NCBI GenBank assembly: GCA_031428675.1
Contig: JANOYC010000173.1
Coordinates: 1-43,260 of the forward strand
Source of the DNA: JANOYC01 sp031428675
Lineage (GTDB): Bacteria > Actinomycetota > Actinomycetes > Actinomycetales > Microbacteriaceae
Length of the DNA: 43,260 nucleotides
Direction: 5' to 3'
Part shown: positions 16,791-24,700 of the stretch, piece by piece
How positions within the stretch are numbered: position 1 is the first letter of the stretch
Layout of the letters: the number at the start of each line of letters is the position of its first letter
Program-made: the position numbers and the translations under genes
Notes under the pieces: generated by a model
Database searches by the model: none
What the model was told of the DNA's origin: nothing
The model's input: the letters and a program-made list of their open reading frames with translations, nothing else

Positions 16791-17303
16791 TCAGCTCTCA
16801 TGCTCGGCCAGCACACGTGTAGCGGCGCGATCGGCGACCTCCCCGGGGGCGGCATCAATATCGACGGTGAACCCCGATTCGTCCGCCTCCAAGGGCTCGA
16901 GTGCGGCCAGTTGCGACGCGAGCAACGCTGCTGGCATGAAGTGTCCAACGCGCGCACCGATCCGCGCCGCCAGCAATTCGGGACTCCCCGAAAGGATGAC
17001 GAAGCTTACCTCTGGTGCCTCCGCCGCGATAGCGTCCCGATAGGCCCGACGGAGCGCAGAGCAGGCAATGACGAGTCCGGTATCTCTCGATCCGTCCAGA
17101 GTCGTTCCGACAGCGGCGAGCCAGGGCCAACGATCGGCATCGGTCAGCGGGATGCCGGCCGCCATTTTCGCGACGTTCACATCGGGATGTAGCGCGTCGG
17201 CATCCACGAACGGAACTCCCAGTCGGGCGGCGAGCAACTCGCCGACCGTCGATTTGCCCGCCCCAGACACGCCTGCGACGACGACGAGCGGGTGCACTGT
17301 CAC
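16791..17303 (-). CDS. gntK: Gluconokinase
   Basis: Phosphorylates D-gluconate to 6-phosphogluconate with ATP, in the cytoplasm. The 170 residues begin with a P-loop, VVVAGVSGAGKSTVGELLA (Walker A near 11-18), and continue with FVDADALHPDVNVAKMAAGIPLTDADRWPWL (key blocks DADALHP and GIPLTDADRWPWL), the substrate and Mg-binding signature of GntK. CSALRRAYRD and RVGHFMPAALLASQLAALE then close the domain. Length is standard for the small GntK/ShiK-like kinases. It starts with GTG, only two bases after the stop of the upstream monooxygenase-like gene. The product feeds Gnd, encoded on the other side of the same promoter region. No gluconate permease or GntR regulator is in the window. Confidence 0.93.
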   Translation of the reverse strand: MTVHPLVVVAGVSGAGKSTVGELLAARLGVPFVDADALHPDVNVAKMAAGIPLTDADRWPWLAAVGTTLDGSRDTGLVIACSALRRAYRDAIAAEAPEVSFVILSGSPELLAARIGARVGHFMPAALLASQLAALEPLEADESGFTVDIDAAPGEVADRAATRVLAEHES

Positions 17304-17305
17304 GG

Positions 17306-17629
17306 TCAGAGCAGGCCCTGCTCCGGAGTGCCGGCCGGGATCGGAACGAGTCGCGTCACATCAACAGGTCGCGCGAGCAAGCCGTCGAGCGCCGCATTGA
17401 GCTTCGCAACGGGCTCGCCCGCGCCATGAGCGTCGAGCAATTCGGCGGAATCCCACTTCTCGATCATCACGATCGAGCCATCCGGCGCCCCGTGGATCGC
17501 ATAGAGTTCGCACCCCTGTTCCTCATGCACCGCGGCAATCGCGGGCTGCAGGGCGGCGACGACATCGTCGAAGCGGCCGGGGTTCGGATAGAAGTAGGCC
17601 GTGACGATGACAGGTGATTCGACAGACAT
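17306..17629 (-). CDS. Antibiotic biosynthesis monooxygenase (ABM) domain protein
   Basis: Small ferredoxin-like-fold protein of 107 residues, YgiN/ABM type. PVIVTAYFYPNPGRFDDVVAAL, EQGCELYAIH and IVMIEKWDSAELLDAHGAGEPVAKL (key block EKWDSAELLDAH) match the family, in which some members are quinol or small-aromatic monooxygenases and many have no known function. The start at 17629 is chosen because TAGCGT lies six bases upstream; the GTG six bases further out would overlap this spacing. It precedes gntK by two bases and is divergent from gnd, so it is likely co-transcribed with gntK, though a metabolic link is not evident. Confidence 0.85.
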   Translation of the reverse strand: MSVESPVIVTAYFYPNPGRFDDVVAALQPAIAAVHEEQGCELYAIHGAPDGSIVMIEKWDSAELLDAHGAGEPVAKLNAALDGLLARPVDVTRLVPIPAGTPEQGLL

Positions 17630-17635
17630 GAACAC

Positions 17636-17641
17636 ACGCTA
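17636..17641 (-). promoter_or_regulatory. -10 box, leaderless start of the ABM-gntK pair
   Basis: TAGCGT on the minus strand, six bases before the ATG at 17629. It sits in the 92-base divergent region shared with gnd. Confidence 0.6.
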
Positions 17642-17721
17642 CACGCGGGATTCGCCGGTTTGCCGCGAACCACTAGCCTGTAACACGGCTATGTAGGCAA
17701 ATGTCGGCAAGGAGATAGACC

Positions 17722-19164
17722 GTGGCAGAAGCAAATATCGGCGTCGTTGGGCTCGCAGTGATGGGTTCGAACCTCGCACGCAACCTCGCGAGCCGCGAGG
17801 GCAACACGGTCGCCGTGTTCAACCGCTCCTACGCAAAGACGGAGACGCTCGTCACCGAGCACCCCGAGGCCGAATTCGTTCCGGCGAAGACCTACCAGGA
17901 TTTCGCCGCGTCGCTGTCCAAGCCGCGCACCGCGATCATCATGGTGCAGGCCGGACGCGGCACCGACGCCGTCATCGACGCTCTCACCGAGGTCTTCGAG
18001 CCCGGCGACATCATTGTCGATGGCGGCAACGCGCTGTTCACCGACACCATCCGCCGTGAGAAGGCAGTGCGCGAGACCGGCATCAACTTCGTCGGCGCCG
18101 GCATTTCGGGTGGCGAAGAGGGAGCACTCCTCGGCCCCTCGATCATGCCCGGTGGTTCCGCCGAAGCGTGGGACACCCTCGGCCCCATCCTCAAGTCGAT
18201 TGCTGCCGTTGTCGACGGCGAGCCCTGTGTGACCCACGTCGGCACCGACGGCGCCGGCCACTTCGTCAAGATGATCCACAACGGCATCGAGTATGCCGAC
18301 ATGCAGCTCATCGCTGAGGCGTACGATCTGCTCCGCGCCGCCGCAGGCTTCTCCCCCGCCGAGATCGCCGAGATCTTCGCCGAGTGGAACACCGGCGAGC
18401 TCGAGAGCTACCTCATCGAGATCACCGCCGAAGTGCTGCGTCAGGTCGACGCAGCGACGGGCAAGCCGCTCGTCGACGTCATCCTCGACCAAGCCGGCTC
18501 CAAGGGCACCGGCGTCTGGACAGTGCAGACCGCCCTCGACCTCGGCATCCCAGTCTCGGGCATCGCCGAAGCTGTCTTCGCGCGCAGCCTCTCCTCGAAG
18601 CCCGCCCAGCGCGCTGCCGCGTCGAGCCTCCCCGGCCCATCTGCCGAATGGACCGTCACCGATCGCGACGCGTTCGTCGAAGACGTGCGCCTCGCGCTCT
18701 ACGCGTCGAAGATCATCGCGTACTCGCAGGGCTTCGACGCGATCGTCGCTGGCGCCGAGCAGTACGGCTGGGACATCAAGAAGGGCGACATCGCCAAGAT
18801 CTGGCGCGGTGGCTGCATCATCCGCGCCCAGTTCCTCAACCGCATCACCGAGGCCTACAACGAGAACCCCGCGCTCGTCGCGCTCGTGACCGCGCCCTAC
18901 TTCACGGATGCCGTGGCCACCGCACAAGACAGCTGGCGTCGCGTCGTCTCGGGTTCCGCGCTCGCCGGCATCCCGACCCCCGCATTCTCGTCGTCTTTGG
19001 CCTACTACGACGGGCTGCGCGCTGAGCGCCTCCCGGCAGCTCTCGTGCAGGGGCAGCGCGACTTCTTCGGAGCGCACACCTACAAGCGCGTCGACAAAGA
19101 CGGCACCTTCCACACCCTGTGGTCGGGCGACCGCACCGAGATCGAAGCGGTCGACAGCCACTAG
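17722..19164 (+). CDS. gnd: 6-phosphogluconate dehydrogenase (decarboxylating)
   Basis: Oxidises 6-phosphogluconate to ribulose 5-phosphate and CO2 with NADP in the pentose phosphate pathway. The 480 residues are the long (GndA) form. They show the coenzyme motif GVVGLAVMGSNLARNL (residues 7-22), NRSYAKTE with the NADP-selecting Asn-Arg, GGNALFTDTIRRE, ISGGEEGALLGPSIMPGG, and the catalytic GHFVKMIHNGIEYADMQL (key K and N). IIRAQFLNRI and an RDFFGAHTY end segment follow. The GTG start has AAGGAG seven bases upstream (17709-17714). A weak hairpin follows the stop codon. It is divergent from ABM-gntK, which makes its substrate. Confidence 0.97.
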   Translation: MAEANIGVVGLAVMGSNLARNLASREGNTVAVFNRSYAKTETLVTEHPEAEFVPAKTYQDFAASLSKPRTAIIMVQAGRGTDAVIDALTEVFEPGDIIVDGGNALFTDTIRREKAVRETGINFVGAGISGGEEGALLGPSIMPGGSAEAWDTLGPILKSIAAVVDGEPCVTHVGTDGAGHFVKMIHNGIEYADMQLIAEAYDLLRAAAGFSPAEIAEIFAEWNTGELESYLIEITAEVLRQVDAATGKPLVDVILDQAGSKGTGVWTVQTALDLGIPVSGIAEAVFARSLSSKPAQRAAASSLPGPSAEWTVTDRDAFVEDVRLALYASKIIAYSQGFDAIVAGAEQYGWDIKKGDIAKIWRGGCIIRAQFLNRITEAYNENPALVALVTAPYFTDAVATAQDSWRRVVSGSALAGIPTPAFSSSLAYYDGLRAERLPAALVQGQRDFFGAHTYKRVDKDGTFHTLWSGDRTEIEAVDSH

Positions 19165-19167
19165 TCA

Positions 19168-19190
19168 GGCCGCCTCGACGGCCCGAATTT
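19168..19190 (+). terminator. Possible weak terminator after gnd
   Basis: GGCCG-CCTCGA-CGGCC starts four bases after the gnd stop codon and is followed by CGAATTTCT. The stem is only five pairs and the T tract poor. Confidence 0.3.
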
Positions 19191-19237
19191 CTCGTTGCGT
19201 TACAGCGCACAACGGCGCGTGACACACTGGGCAGAGC

Positions 19238-19606
19238 ATGTCTGACCACGACGATATCCCCGAACTCCGCGACAGCGAGCCCGACGATCGGCCACTCCGC
19301 TCCCGCCGCTTTACGACGGTGCTACGCGTCATGGTCATCCTCGGCGTGCTGGGGCTCGTGCTCCCCGGAGCGCTCTCGACGTACCGCGTGCAGGAGATCA
19401 CCGCTCAAGCGGCGTGCGAGATCTGGGTCGCCTACGAGGTCGCCGGGCCAAGCGGGGCCGATGCCCGCTTCGAGGTGTTCGGACCCGGTTTCATCGGCTG
19501 GGAGTGTTACTCGGTCGGAGCATTCGGTGACGACGGGCACGTCGCATCGCTCGGGCTTATTCCCGGGCCGCCGCGACTGCCGGGAAGCGGCACGGTGTCG
19601 AGCTAA
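19238..19606 (+). CDS. Small single-helix membrane protein of unknown function
   Basis: I do not recognise a named family. The 122 residues have an acidic N-terminus (about 1-20), a basic stretch RSRRFTTVLR, one transmembrane helix (about 28-46), and an extracytoplasmic part of about 75 residues. That part holds two cysteines (Cys60 and one in GWECYSVG) that could form a disulfide. VAYEVAGPSGADARFEVFG suggests a small beta-rich domain. Codon use matches its neighbours, and the protein has no low-complexity shadow character, so I take it as real. It follows gnd by 73 bases. Its stop overlaps that of the opposing prs gene by four bases. Confidence 0.75.
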   Translation: MSDHDDIPELRDSEPDDRPLRSRRFTTVLRVMVILGVLGLVLPGALSTYRVQEITAQAACEIWVAYEVAGPSGADARFEVFGPGFIGWECYSVGAFGDDGHVASLGLIPGPPRLPGSGTVSS

Positions 19607-20580
19607 GCTGCTCCGTCGAACATGGAAGTGACCGAGCCGTCGTCGAACACTTCGTGGATGGCCCTTGCGATGAGCGGGGCGATCGGGAGAACGGTGAGAC
19701 GATCCCAGCGCTTGTCCGCCGGAACCGGAAGCGTGTCGGTGACAACAACGGCGTCGATCGCGTCGTTTTGAAGCAATTCGACTGCCGGGTCGGAGAATAC
19801 CGCGTGCGTGGCCGCCACGACCACGCCAATCGCACCGTTGGCCTTGAGCGCTTGTGCCGCCTTGAGAATGGTGCGGCCGGTGTCGATGAGGTCATCGACG
19901 AGAAGGCACACGCGCCCGCTCACGTCGCCGACGATCTCGTGCACCGTTACCTCGTTGTGCACCTTGGGGTCGCGACGCTTGTGGATGATCGCGAGCGGCA
20001 CACCGAGCTTGTCGCTCCAGATATCCGCGACGCGCACGCGACCCATGTCGGGTGAGACGACCGTGAGCGTCGACAAGTCGAGGCCGGTGCGGAAATGCTC
20101 GAGAAGCACGGGCATGGCGAAGAGGTGGTCGACCGGACCGTCGAAGAAGCCTTGAATTTGCGCAGCATGCAGGTCGATGCTCATGATCCGGTCGGCGCCG
20201 GCGGTCTTGTAGAGATCGGCGACCAGTCGCGCGGAGATCGGTTCGCGACCGCGACCTTTCTTGTCTTGACGGGCATACGGGTAGAAGGGCGCCACGACGG
20301 TGATGCGCTTCGCCGAGGCGCGTTTGAGCGCATCCACCATGATGAGGTGCTCCATGAGCCACTCATTTATCGGTGCCGTGTGCGACTGGATGGCGAAAAC
20401 GTCACATCCGCGCACGCTGTCGTCGAAACGCGCGTAGATTTCGCCGTTCGCGAAAGTGCGGGCGTCGGTGTGCACGAGATCAGTGCCAAGTTCATCACAC
20501 ACATCGAGCGCGAGCTGTGGATGCGCCCTGCCCGATACCACGACCAGTTTCTTCTGTCCGTTGACGGTTATGTCGGCCAC
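19603..20580 (-). CDS. prs: Ribose-phosphate pyrophosphokinase (PRPP synthetase)
   Basis: Makes phosphoribosyl pyrophosphate from ribose 5-phosphate and ATP for nucleotide, histidine and tryptophan synthesis. The 325-residue protein is class I. It has the substrate and regulatory features DARTFANGEIYARFDDSVRG, VVAPFYPYARQDKKGRGREP, the metal-binding DLHAAQIQGFFDGPVDHL, and the PRPP-binding VCLLVDDLIDTGRTI. The GTG at 20580 is chosen because the family starts just before the VVVSGRAHPQLA strand; GAGAG-like purines lie upstream. It trails glmU by 46 bases, the conserved actinobacterial pair. Confidence 0.97.
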   Translation of the reverse strand: MADITVNGQKKLVVVSGRAHPQLALDVCDELGTDLVHTDARTFANGEIYARFDDSVRGCDVFAIQSHTAPINEWLMEHLIMVDALKRASAKRITVVAPFYPYARQDKKGRGREPISARLVADLYKTAGADRIMSIDLHAAQIQGFFDGPVDHLFAMPVLLEHFRTGLDLSTLTVVSPDMGRVRVADIWSDKLGVPLAIIHKRRDPKVHNEVTVHEIVGDVSGRVCLLVDDLIDTGRTILKAAQALKANGAIGVVVAATHAVFSDPAVELLQNDAIDAVVVTDTLPVPADKRWDRLTVLPIAPLIARAIHEVFDDGSVTSMFDGAA

Positions 20581-20626
20581 TGGTCCCGCTCTCTGCCGGT
20601 CGCCCGACGCTGTCACTCGTATGCGG

Positions 20627-22060
20627 TCAGTCGATTTCCGCGCCCGCGGCCGCAGCCGCTTCGGCGGCCGCAGTTCCCGGGCGGTTGGCTTCGACCCATC
20701 CGGCCATATTGCGTTGCGGAGCCACGAGGATGGCCAGACTTCCGGCCGGCACATCCTTGCGCACGACCGTTCCGGCACCCGTATAGGCTCCGTCGCCAAT
20801 TGTAACGGGGGCGACGAACACGTTGTGCGACCCGGTGCGCACGTGCGAGCCGACAACAGTCTGACTCTTGGTCACGCCGTCATAGTTAGCGGTGATCGTT
20901 CCCGCTCCGATATTTGAGCCCGCTCCGACGGTCGTGTCGCCGATGTAGCTCAAGTGCGGCACCTTGCTCCCCGCACCGATCCGCGAGTTCTTCGTTTCGA
21001 CGAAGGTGCCGATCTTCCCGTCCGGGTCGAGATACGTCCCCGGACGCAGGTAGGCGAACGGACCAACGGATGCGCCGGCGCCGACCACCGACAGGGTCGC
21101 GTCGGTGCGCCTCACCTGGGCGCGTTCGCCGATCTCACAATCCACGAGAGTCGTGTCGGGGCCGATAAGAGCTCCGGAGCCGACCGTCGTCGCGCCGCGC
21201 AGTTGCGTGCCAGGCAGAATCTCCACGTCGGGCGCGAGGTCGACGGTGATGTCAATCCAGGTCGATGCCGGGTCAAGAACGGTGACGCCAGCGCGCTGCC
21301 ACCCCCGCACAATCAGCTGATTCAAGCGCGTGGCCGCGTCGCTGAGTTGCACGCGATCGTTGACCCCCTCGACGATCCAGCTTTCGGCTACGGGGATCGC
21401 CGAAACCTGGGCGCCCATCTCTGTCAGCAGACCGACGACATCGGTGAGGTACTTCTCCTGTTGCGAGTTATCCGTCGATACCCGCTTCAATTGGCTGCGA
21501 AGCGTGCCTACTTCGAACACGTAGGTGCCCGAATTGACCTCGCCGATCGCGCGTTGCTCGTCGCTGGCATCTTTGTGCTCGACGATACCGAGAATGGTGC
21601 CGTCGGATGCCCGCACGATCCGGCCATAGCCCGTCGCGTCATCCAGAACCGCCGACAAAACCGTCGCGACGGCGTTCTGTTCACGGTGTGATGCCACGAG
21701 TCGCGAGATCGTGCCCGCGTCGAGGAGGGGCACGTCGCCACTCACGACGACGACGTCGCCCTGGAACCCGGCGGGGAGAGCATCCAGCGCGAGCTCTACG
21801 GCCCGACCCGTTCCGGGAATGTCATCTTGATCGACCACAATGGCATCCGGGAGCACCCCGAGAATTGCCTCGGCGACCGCGTCGCGCTCGTGCCGCACGA
21901 CCGTGATCACGACCGACGGCTCCAGCTGGCGAGCAGTTGCGAGAACGTGCCCGATGAGCGGAACGCCGGCAATGTGGTGGAGCACCTTCGGGGTCGCGGA
22001 TTTCATGCGCGTGCCCTGACCGGCAGCGAGAACAATGATGGCGAGGCGGGGGTCGGTCAT
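20627..22060 (-). CDS. glmU: Bifunctional GlmU: UDP-GlcNAc pyrophosphorylase / glucosamine-1-phosphate acetyltransferase
   Basis: Catalyses the last two steps to UDP-N-acetylglucosamine, the peptidoglycan precursor. The N-terminal uridyltransferase domain shows LAAGQGTRMKSATPKVLHHIAG (residues 11-32), the metal-binding VSGDVPLL, and EVNSGTYVF. The C-terminal left-handed beta-helix (from about residue 250) has repeated hexapeptides. Its acetyltransferase signatures are GPFAYLRPGTYL, FVETKNSRIGAGSKVPHLSYIGD and NIGAGTITANYDGVTKSQT. Total 477 residues, ending in an Ala-rich tail. The ATG at 22060 has GGGGAAG upstream, overlapping an AAGAAT six bases from the start. It is divergent from tRNA-Gln. 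Confidence 0.97.
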   Translation of the reverse strand: MTDPRLAIIVLAAGQGTRMKSATPKVLHHIAGVPLIGHVLATARQLEPSVVITVVRHERDAVAEAILGVLPDAIVVDQDDIPGTGRAVELALDALPAGFQGDVVVVSGDVPLLDAGTISRLVASHREQNAVATVLSAVLDDATGYGRIVRASDGTILGIVEHKDASDEQRAIGEVNSGTYVFEVGTLRSQLKRVSTDNSQQEKYLTDVVGLLTEMGAQVSAIPVAESWIVEGVNDRVQLSDAATRLNQLIVRGWQRAGVTVLDPASTWIDITVDLAPDVEILPGTQLRGATTVGSGALIGPDTTLVDCEIGERAQVRRTDATLSVVGAGASVGPFAYLRPGTYLDPDGKIGTFVETKNSRIGAGSKVPHLSYIGDTTVGAGSNIGAGTITANYDGVTKSQTVVGSHVRTGSHNVFVAPVTIGDGAYTGAGTVVRKDVPAGSLAILVAPQRNMAGWVEANRPGTAAAEAAAAAGAEID

Positions 22061-22150
22061 CTGCCCATTCTTCCCCACGGCGCACGACGGCGCGGAGCGA
22101 CAACACGGTGGGTGTGGGCATGGCAGACTTGACGGGCGCGTTTCGCGCGA

Positions 22151-22225
22151 TCCGCCTTGGTGTAACGGCAGCACGACAGCCTTTGGAGCTGTTAGGTCCA
22201 GGTTCGAATCCTGGGGGCGGAGCCA
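22151..22225 (+). tRNA. tRNA-Gln (anticodon UUG), CCA encoded
   Basis: A cloverleaf with acceptor stem TCCGCCT/GGGCGGA, anticodon stem ACAGC/GCTGT, loop CTTTGGA (anticodon TTG), T arm with GGTTCGAATCC, discriminator G and a genomically encoded CCA. This is the normal 75-base glutamine tRNA form. A small GCGCG-TTT-CGCGC hairpin lies just before it (22136-22148). I see no convincing -10 at the expected distance. Confidence 0.95.
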
Positions 22226-22257
22226 ATGAGTTGTCGGTCGCGCGATAACGCAGATAC

Positions 22258-22269
22258 CTCGACGTCGAG
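22258..22269. promoter_or_regulatory. Palindrome upstream of the MarR gene, candidate operator
   Basis: CTCGACGTCGAG is a perfect 12-bp palindrome, 10 bases upstream of the GATAAT -10 box of the MarR-type gene. MarR proteins are dimers that bind such inverted repeats and often repress themselves, so this is the natural operator; binding is not shown. Confidence 0.5.
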
Positions 22270-22279
22270 ACAATCGGGC

Positions 22280-22285
22280 GATAAT
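22280..22285 (+). promoter_or_regulatory. -10 box, leaderless start of the MarR gene
   Basis: GATAAT, six bases before the ATG, with no SD. The neighbouring palindrome would place a bound repressor over the -35 zone. Confidence 0.55.
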
Positions 22286-22291
22286 GACAGC

Positions 22292-22783
22292 ATGGGCACG
22301 CACGACGAAGTAGACCGCATCGTCAACGCGTGGATGCGCGAACGGCCCGATCTCGATTTCACCCCGTTGCAGGTGTTGAGCCGCGTCGGCCGACTGTCCC
22401 GGCACTTGGATCGCGCCCGGCGCACAGCGTTCGCCGCATCCGACCTGGAATCGTGGGAGTTCGACGTGTTGTCGGCGCTCCGTCGAGCGGGCGCTCCGTA
22501 TCAGTTGAGCCCCAAGACCCTCCTGCAGCAGACGCTTGTCTCCAGCGGCACGATGACCAACCGCATCGATCGACTGGTCGAGCGGCGCCTCGTGGAACGT
22601 CGAACCGATCCCAACGATGGACGCGGAATCCTCGTGACGATGACGAGTGTCGGCCAAGACCGCGTCGATCGCGCGATTTCCCGACTGCTCGACGCGGAAT
22701 CCGACCTACTCGACGCGCTCTCGCGTTCTGACCAAGAGCGACTCGGCTCGCTGTTGCGCAAGCTCAGCCTGGATTTCGACTGA
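22292..22783 (+). CDS. MarR family transcriptional regulator
   Basis: Dimeric winged-helix regulator of 163 residues. The helical start (RIVNAWMRERPDLDF) and FTPLQVLSRVGRLSRHLDRAR lead into a MarR core: ESWEFDVLSALRRAGAPYQLSPKTLLQQTLVSSGTMTNRIDRL (recognition helix block TLVSSGTMTNRIDRL). The wing DPNDGRGILVTMTSVGQ and a C-terminal dimerisation helix follow. Length is normal. The ligand is unknown; the closest divergent or adjacent genes are tRNA-Gln, glmU and, convergent, an ABC-F ATPase, so no target is obvious beyond itself. The ATG at 22292 is leaderless with GATAAT six bases ahead. Confidence 0.9.
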   Translation: MGTHDEVDRIVNAWMRERPDLDFTPLQVLSRVGRLSRHLDRARRTAFAASDLESWEFDVLSALRRAGAPYQLSPKTLLQQTLVSSGTMTNRIDRLVERRLVERRTDPNDGRGILVTMTSVGQDRVDRAISRLLDAESDLLDALSRSDQERLGSLLRKLSLDFD

Positions 22784-22836
22784 GGAGTGTATGCCGCCGG
22801 AGCAGTGCACCGGCCGGGCGATCAGCTGCCGGGCGC

Positions 22837-24645
22837 TCAGCCCAACAGTTCGCTTAACTCAAGCCAGCGCGTTTCGAAAGCGAGCAGCTCGGTCTCGACC
22901 TTGTCGAGCTCCGCTTGGAGCACGCCGAGACCCGCGTAATCGCTCTGGTCGTGCTCGGCGAATGCGATGTGCATCGCCAGGATTCGTTCCGAGTACTTGG
23001 CAATACGCCGATCCAGCGAGGCCAGTTCTTTCTGCGCGTTGCGAAGCTCCGCACCCCCGAGCGTGGGCGCCGCGACTGCTGCTGTGCCGGTTTCTGTGGC
23101 CAGCGTCGTGACTCCGCCAGTGGCGGCATCCGCGTTTGTCGGTTTTGCCTTGTTGATCGCCAAGTATTGGTCGACACCACCGGGCAAGTGTCGGAAGTGT
23201 CCGTGGAAAATGCCGTATTGGTTGTCGGTGACGCGCTCAAGCAGATACCGGTCATGCGAAACGACGATGAGGGTGCCGGGCCAGGAATCGAGCAGATCCT
23301 CGATTGCCGCGAGCATGTCGGTGTCCATGTCGTTCGTGGGCTCATCGAGGATAAGCACATTCGGCTCACCGAGCAAGATCAGCAGGAGTTGCAGTCGTCG
23401 TTTCTGGCCACCCGAAAGGTCCTTGACCGGAGTCGAGAGTTGAGCGCTCGCGAACCCGAGCCGCTCGAGCAGTTGGCCGGGGGTGAGTTCCTTGCCGCCG
23501 GTGACATACGAGCTCTTCTGCTGGGCAACGATAGTCATCACCCGTTCGTCTTGCAGGTCGGCGAGTTCCTGCAGTTGCTGGCTGAGAATCGCGACCTTCA
23601 CGGTCTTGCCTCGCTTGACCCGACCCGTGCTCGGCTGCACGGTTCCCGCGATGAGGCCGAGCATTGTGGATTTTCCCGCGCCATTCACGCCGAGGATGCC
23701 GGTGCGCTCTCCCGGAGCGATGTGCCATTCGACGTGCTCGATGACGGTCTTGTCGCCGTAGCTGACGCCGACATCGAGAAGGTCGACAACGTCTTTGCCG
23801 AGTCGGCTGACCGCAAGCTGACTGAGGGCCACCGTGTCGCGGGGCGGCGGCTCGTTGGAAATGAGCTCGTAGGCGGCATCCATCCGGAATTTCGGCTTCG
23901 TGGTGCGCGCTGGTGCTCCGCGACGCAACCACGCGAGCTCTTTGCGCATGAGATTCTGGCGCTTCGATTCGGATGCTGCTGCCATCCGGTCACGCTCGAC
24001 CCGTTGCAGAATGTAGGCCGCGTATCCGCCCTCGAAGGGTTCGATGATGCGATCGTGCACCTCCCAGGTGGCGGTGCAGACCTCGTCGAGGAACCACCGG
24101 TCATGGGTCACCACAACGAGCCCACCGGAATTCGACGACCATCGCCGCTTAAGGTGATTCGCGAGCCAGGCGATGCCCTCGACGTCGAGGTGGTTGGTGG
24201 GCTCATCTAGGAACAGAATGTCCCAGTCGCCGGTGAGCAGGCGCGCGAGCCCGACTCGCCGTCGCTGGCCGCCGGAGAGGGAGGCCATGGTGGCGTCCCA
24301 GGGGAAGTCGCTCACGAGGCCGTCGATGACGTCGCGAATGCGCGCATCCCCCGCCCATTCGTGCTCCGGCCGGCCGTCGACGATCGCGTCGGCGACCGTC
24401 ATGTCATCGGGCAGCGTGTCGGCCTGATCGAGCATGCCCAGGGTGGTTCCGCCGCGGCGAGTGACCCGCCCGCCGTCAGGACTCATCCGGCCCGACAGTA
24501 GTTTGAGCAGGGTCGATTTGCCGTCGCCATTGCGACCGACGACGCCGATACGGTCACCTTCGTCGATGCCGATGGTGACGCTGTCGAAGACGACGCGAGT
24601 GGGGAACTCGAGGTGAAGACCTTCTGCCCCGAGGAGATGTGCCAC
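22837..24645 (-). CDS. ABC-F family ATPase (Uup-like)
   Basis: Soluble twin-cassette ATPase without membrane domains; relatives act on the ribosome in translation control, antibiotic protection or branched-DNA handling. The 602 residues have two cassettes. The first has VGRNGDGKSTLL, LSGGQRRRVGLARLL and LFLDEPTNHLD; the second has LGVNGAGKSTML, LSGGQKRRLQLLLIL and LILDEPTNDMD. An interdomain linker with charged helices lies between them, and a C-terminal coiled coil (about 530-602) is as in Uup/EttA-like proteins. The catalytic acidic residues are present in both cassettes. GTG start with TAGGGT six bases upstream and no SD. It lies 55 bases after the molybdoprotein gene. Confidence 0.95.
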   Translation of the reverse strand: MAHLLGAEGLHLEFPTRVVFDSVTIGIDEGDRIGVVGRNGDGKSTLLKLLSGRMSPDGGRVTRRGGTTLGMLDQADTLPDDMTVADAIVDGRPEHEWAGDARIRDVIDGLVSDFPWDATMASLSGGQRRRVGLARLLTGDWDILFLDEPTNHLDVEGIAWLANHLKRRWSSNSGGLVVVTHDRWFLDEVCTATWEVHDRIIEPFEGGYAAYILQRVERDRMAAASESKRQNLMRKELAWLRRGAPARTTKPKFRMDAAYELISNEPPPRDTVALSQLAVSRLGKDVVDLLDVGVSYGDKTVIEHVEWHIAPGERTGILGVNGAGKSTMLGLIAGTVQPSTGRVKRGKTVKVAILSQQLQELADLQDERVMTIVAQQKSSYVTGGKELTPGQLLERLGFASAQLSTPVKDLSGGQKRRLQLLLILLGEPNVLILDEPTNDMDTDMLAAIEDLLDSWPGTLIVVSHDRYLLERVTDNQYGIFHGHFRHLPGGVDQYLAINKAKPTNADAATGGVTTLATETGTAAVAAPTLGGAELRNAQKELASLDRRIAKYSERILAMHIAFAEHDQSDYAGLGVLQAELDKVETELLAFETRWLELSELLG

Positions 24646-24651
24646 CCGATA

Positions 24652-24657
24652 ACCCTA
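24652..24657 (-). promoter_or_regulatory. -10 box, leaderless start of the ABC-F gene
   Basis: TAGGGT on the minus strand followed by six bases and the GTG start. Same hexamer and spacing as the FtsB-like gene. Confidence 0.6.
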
Positions 24658-24700
24658 GCCGCACGCCCCGCGCGCCCGGTCCGCTGCGTTTTTCCGCGGG

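Noticed and set aside
17689..19161. Minus-strand frame of 490 codons over gnd
   Set aside because: Mirror of a strong gnd gene; its Glu/Asp/Gly-rich product is typical of an antisense frame.
22136..22148. GCGCG-TTT-CGCGC hairpin before tRNA-Gln as a terminator of a plus-strand gene
   Set aside because: No gene precedes it on that strand, and it can equally be chance in GC-rich DNA between divergent genes.
22784..22836. GCCGG...CCGGC as a bidirectional terminator between the MarR and ABC-F genes
   Set aside because: The stem has five pairs, the loop nine bases and there is no T tract on either side; similar matches are frequent in this GC-rich sequence.
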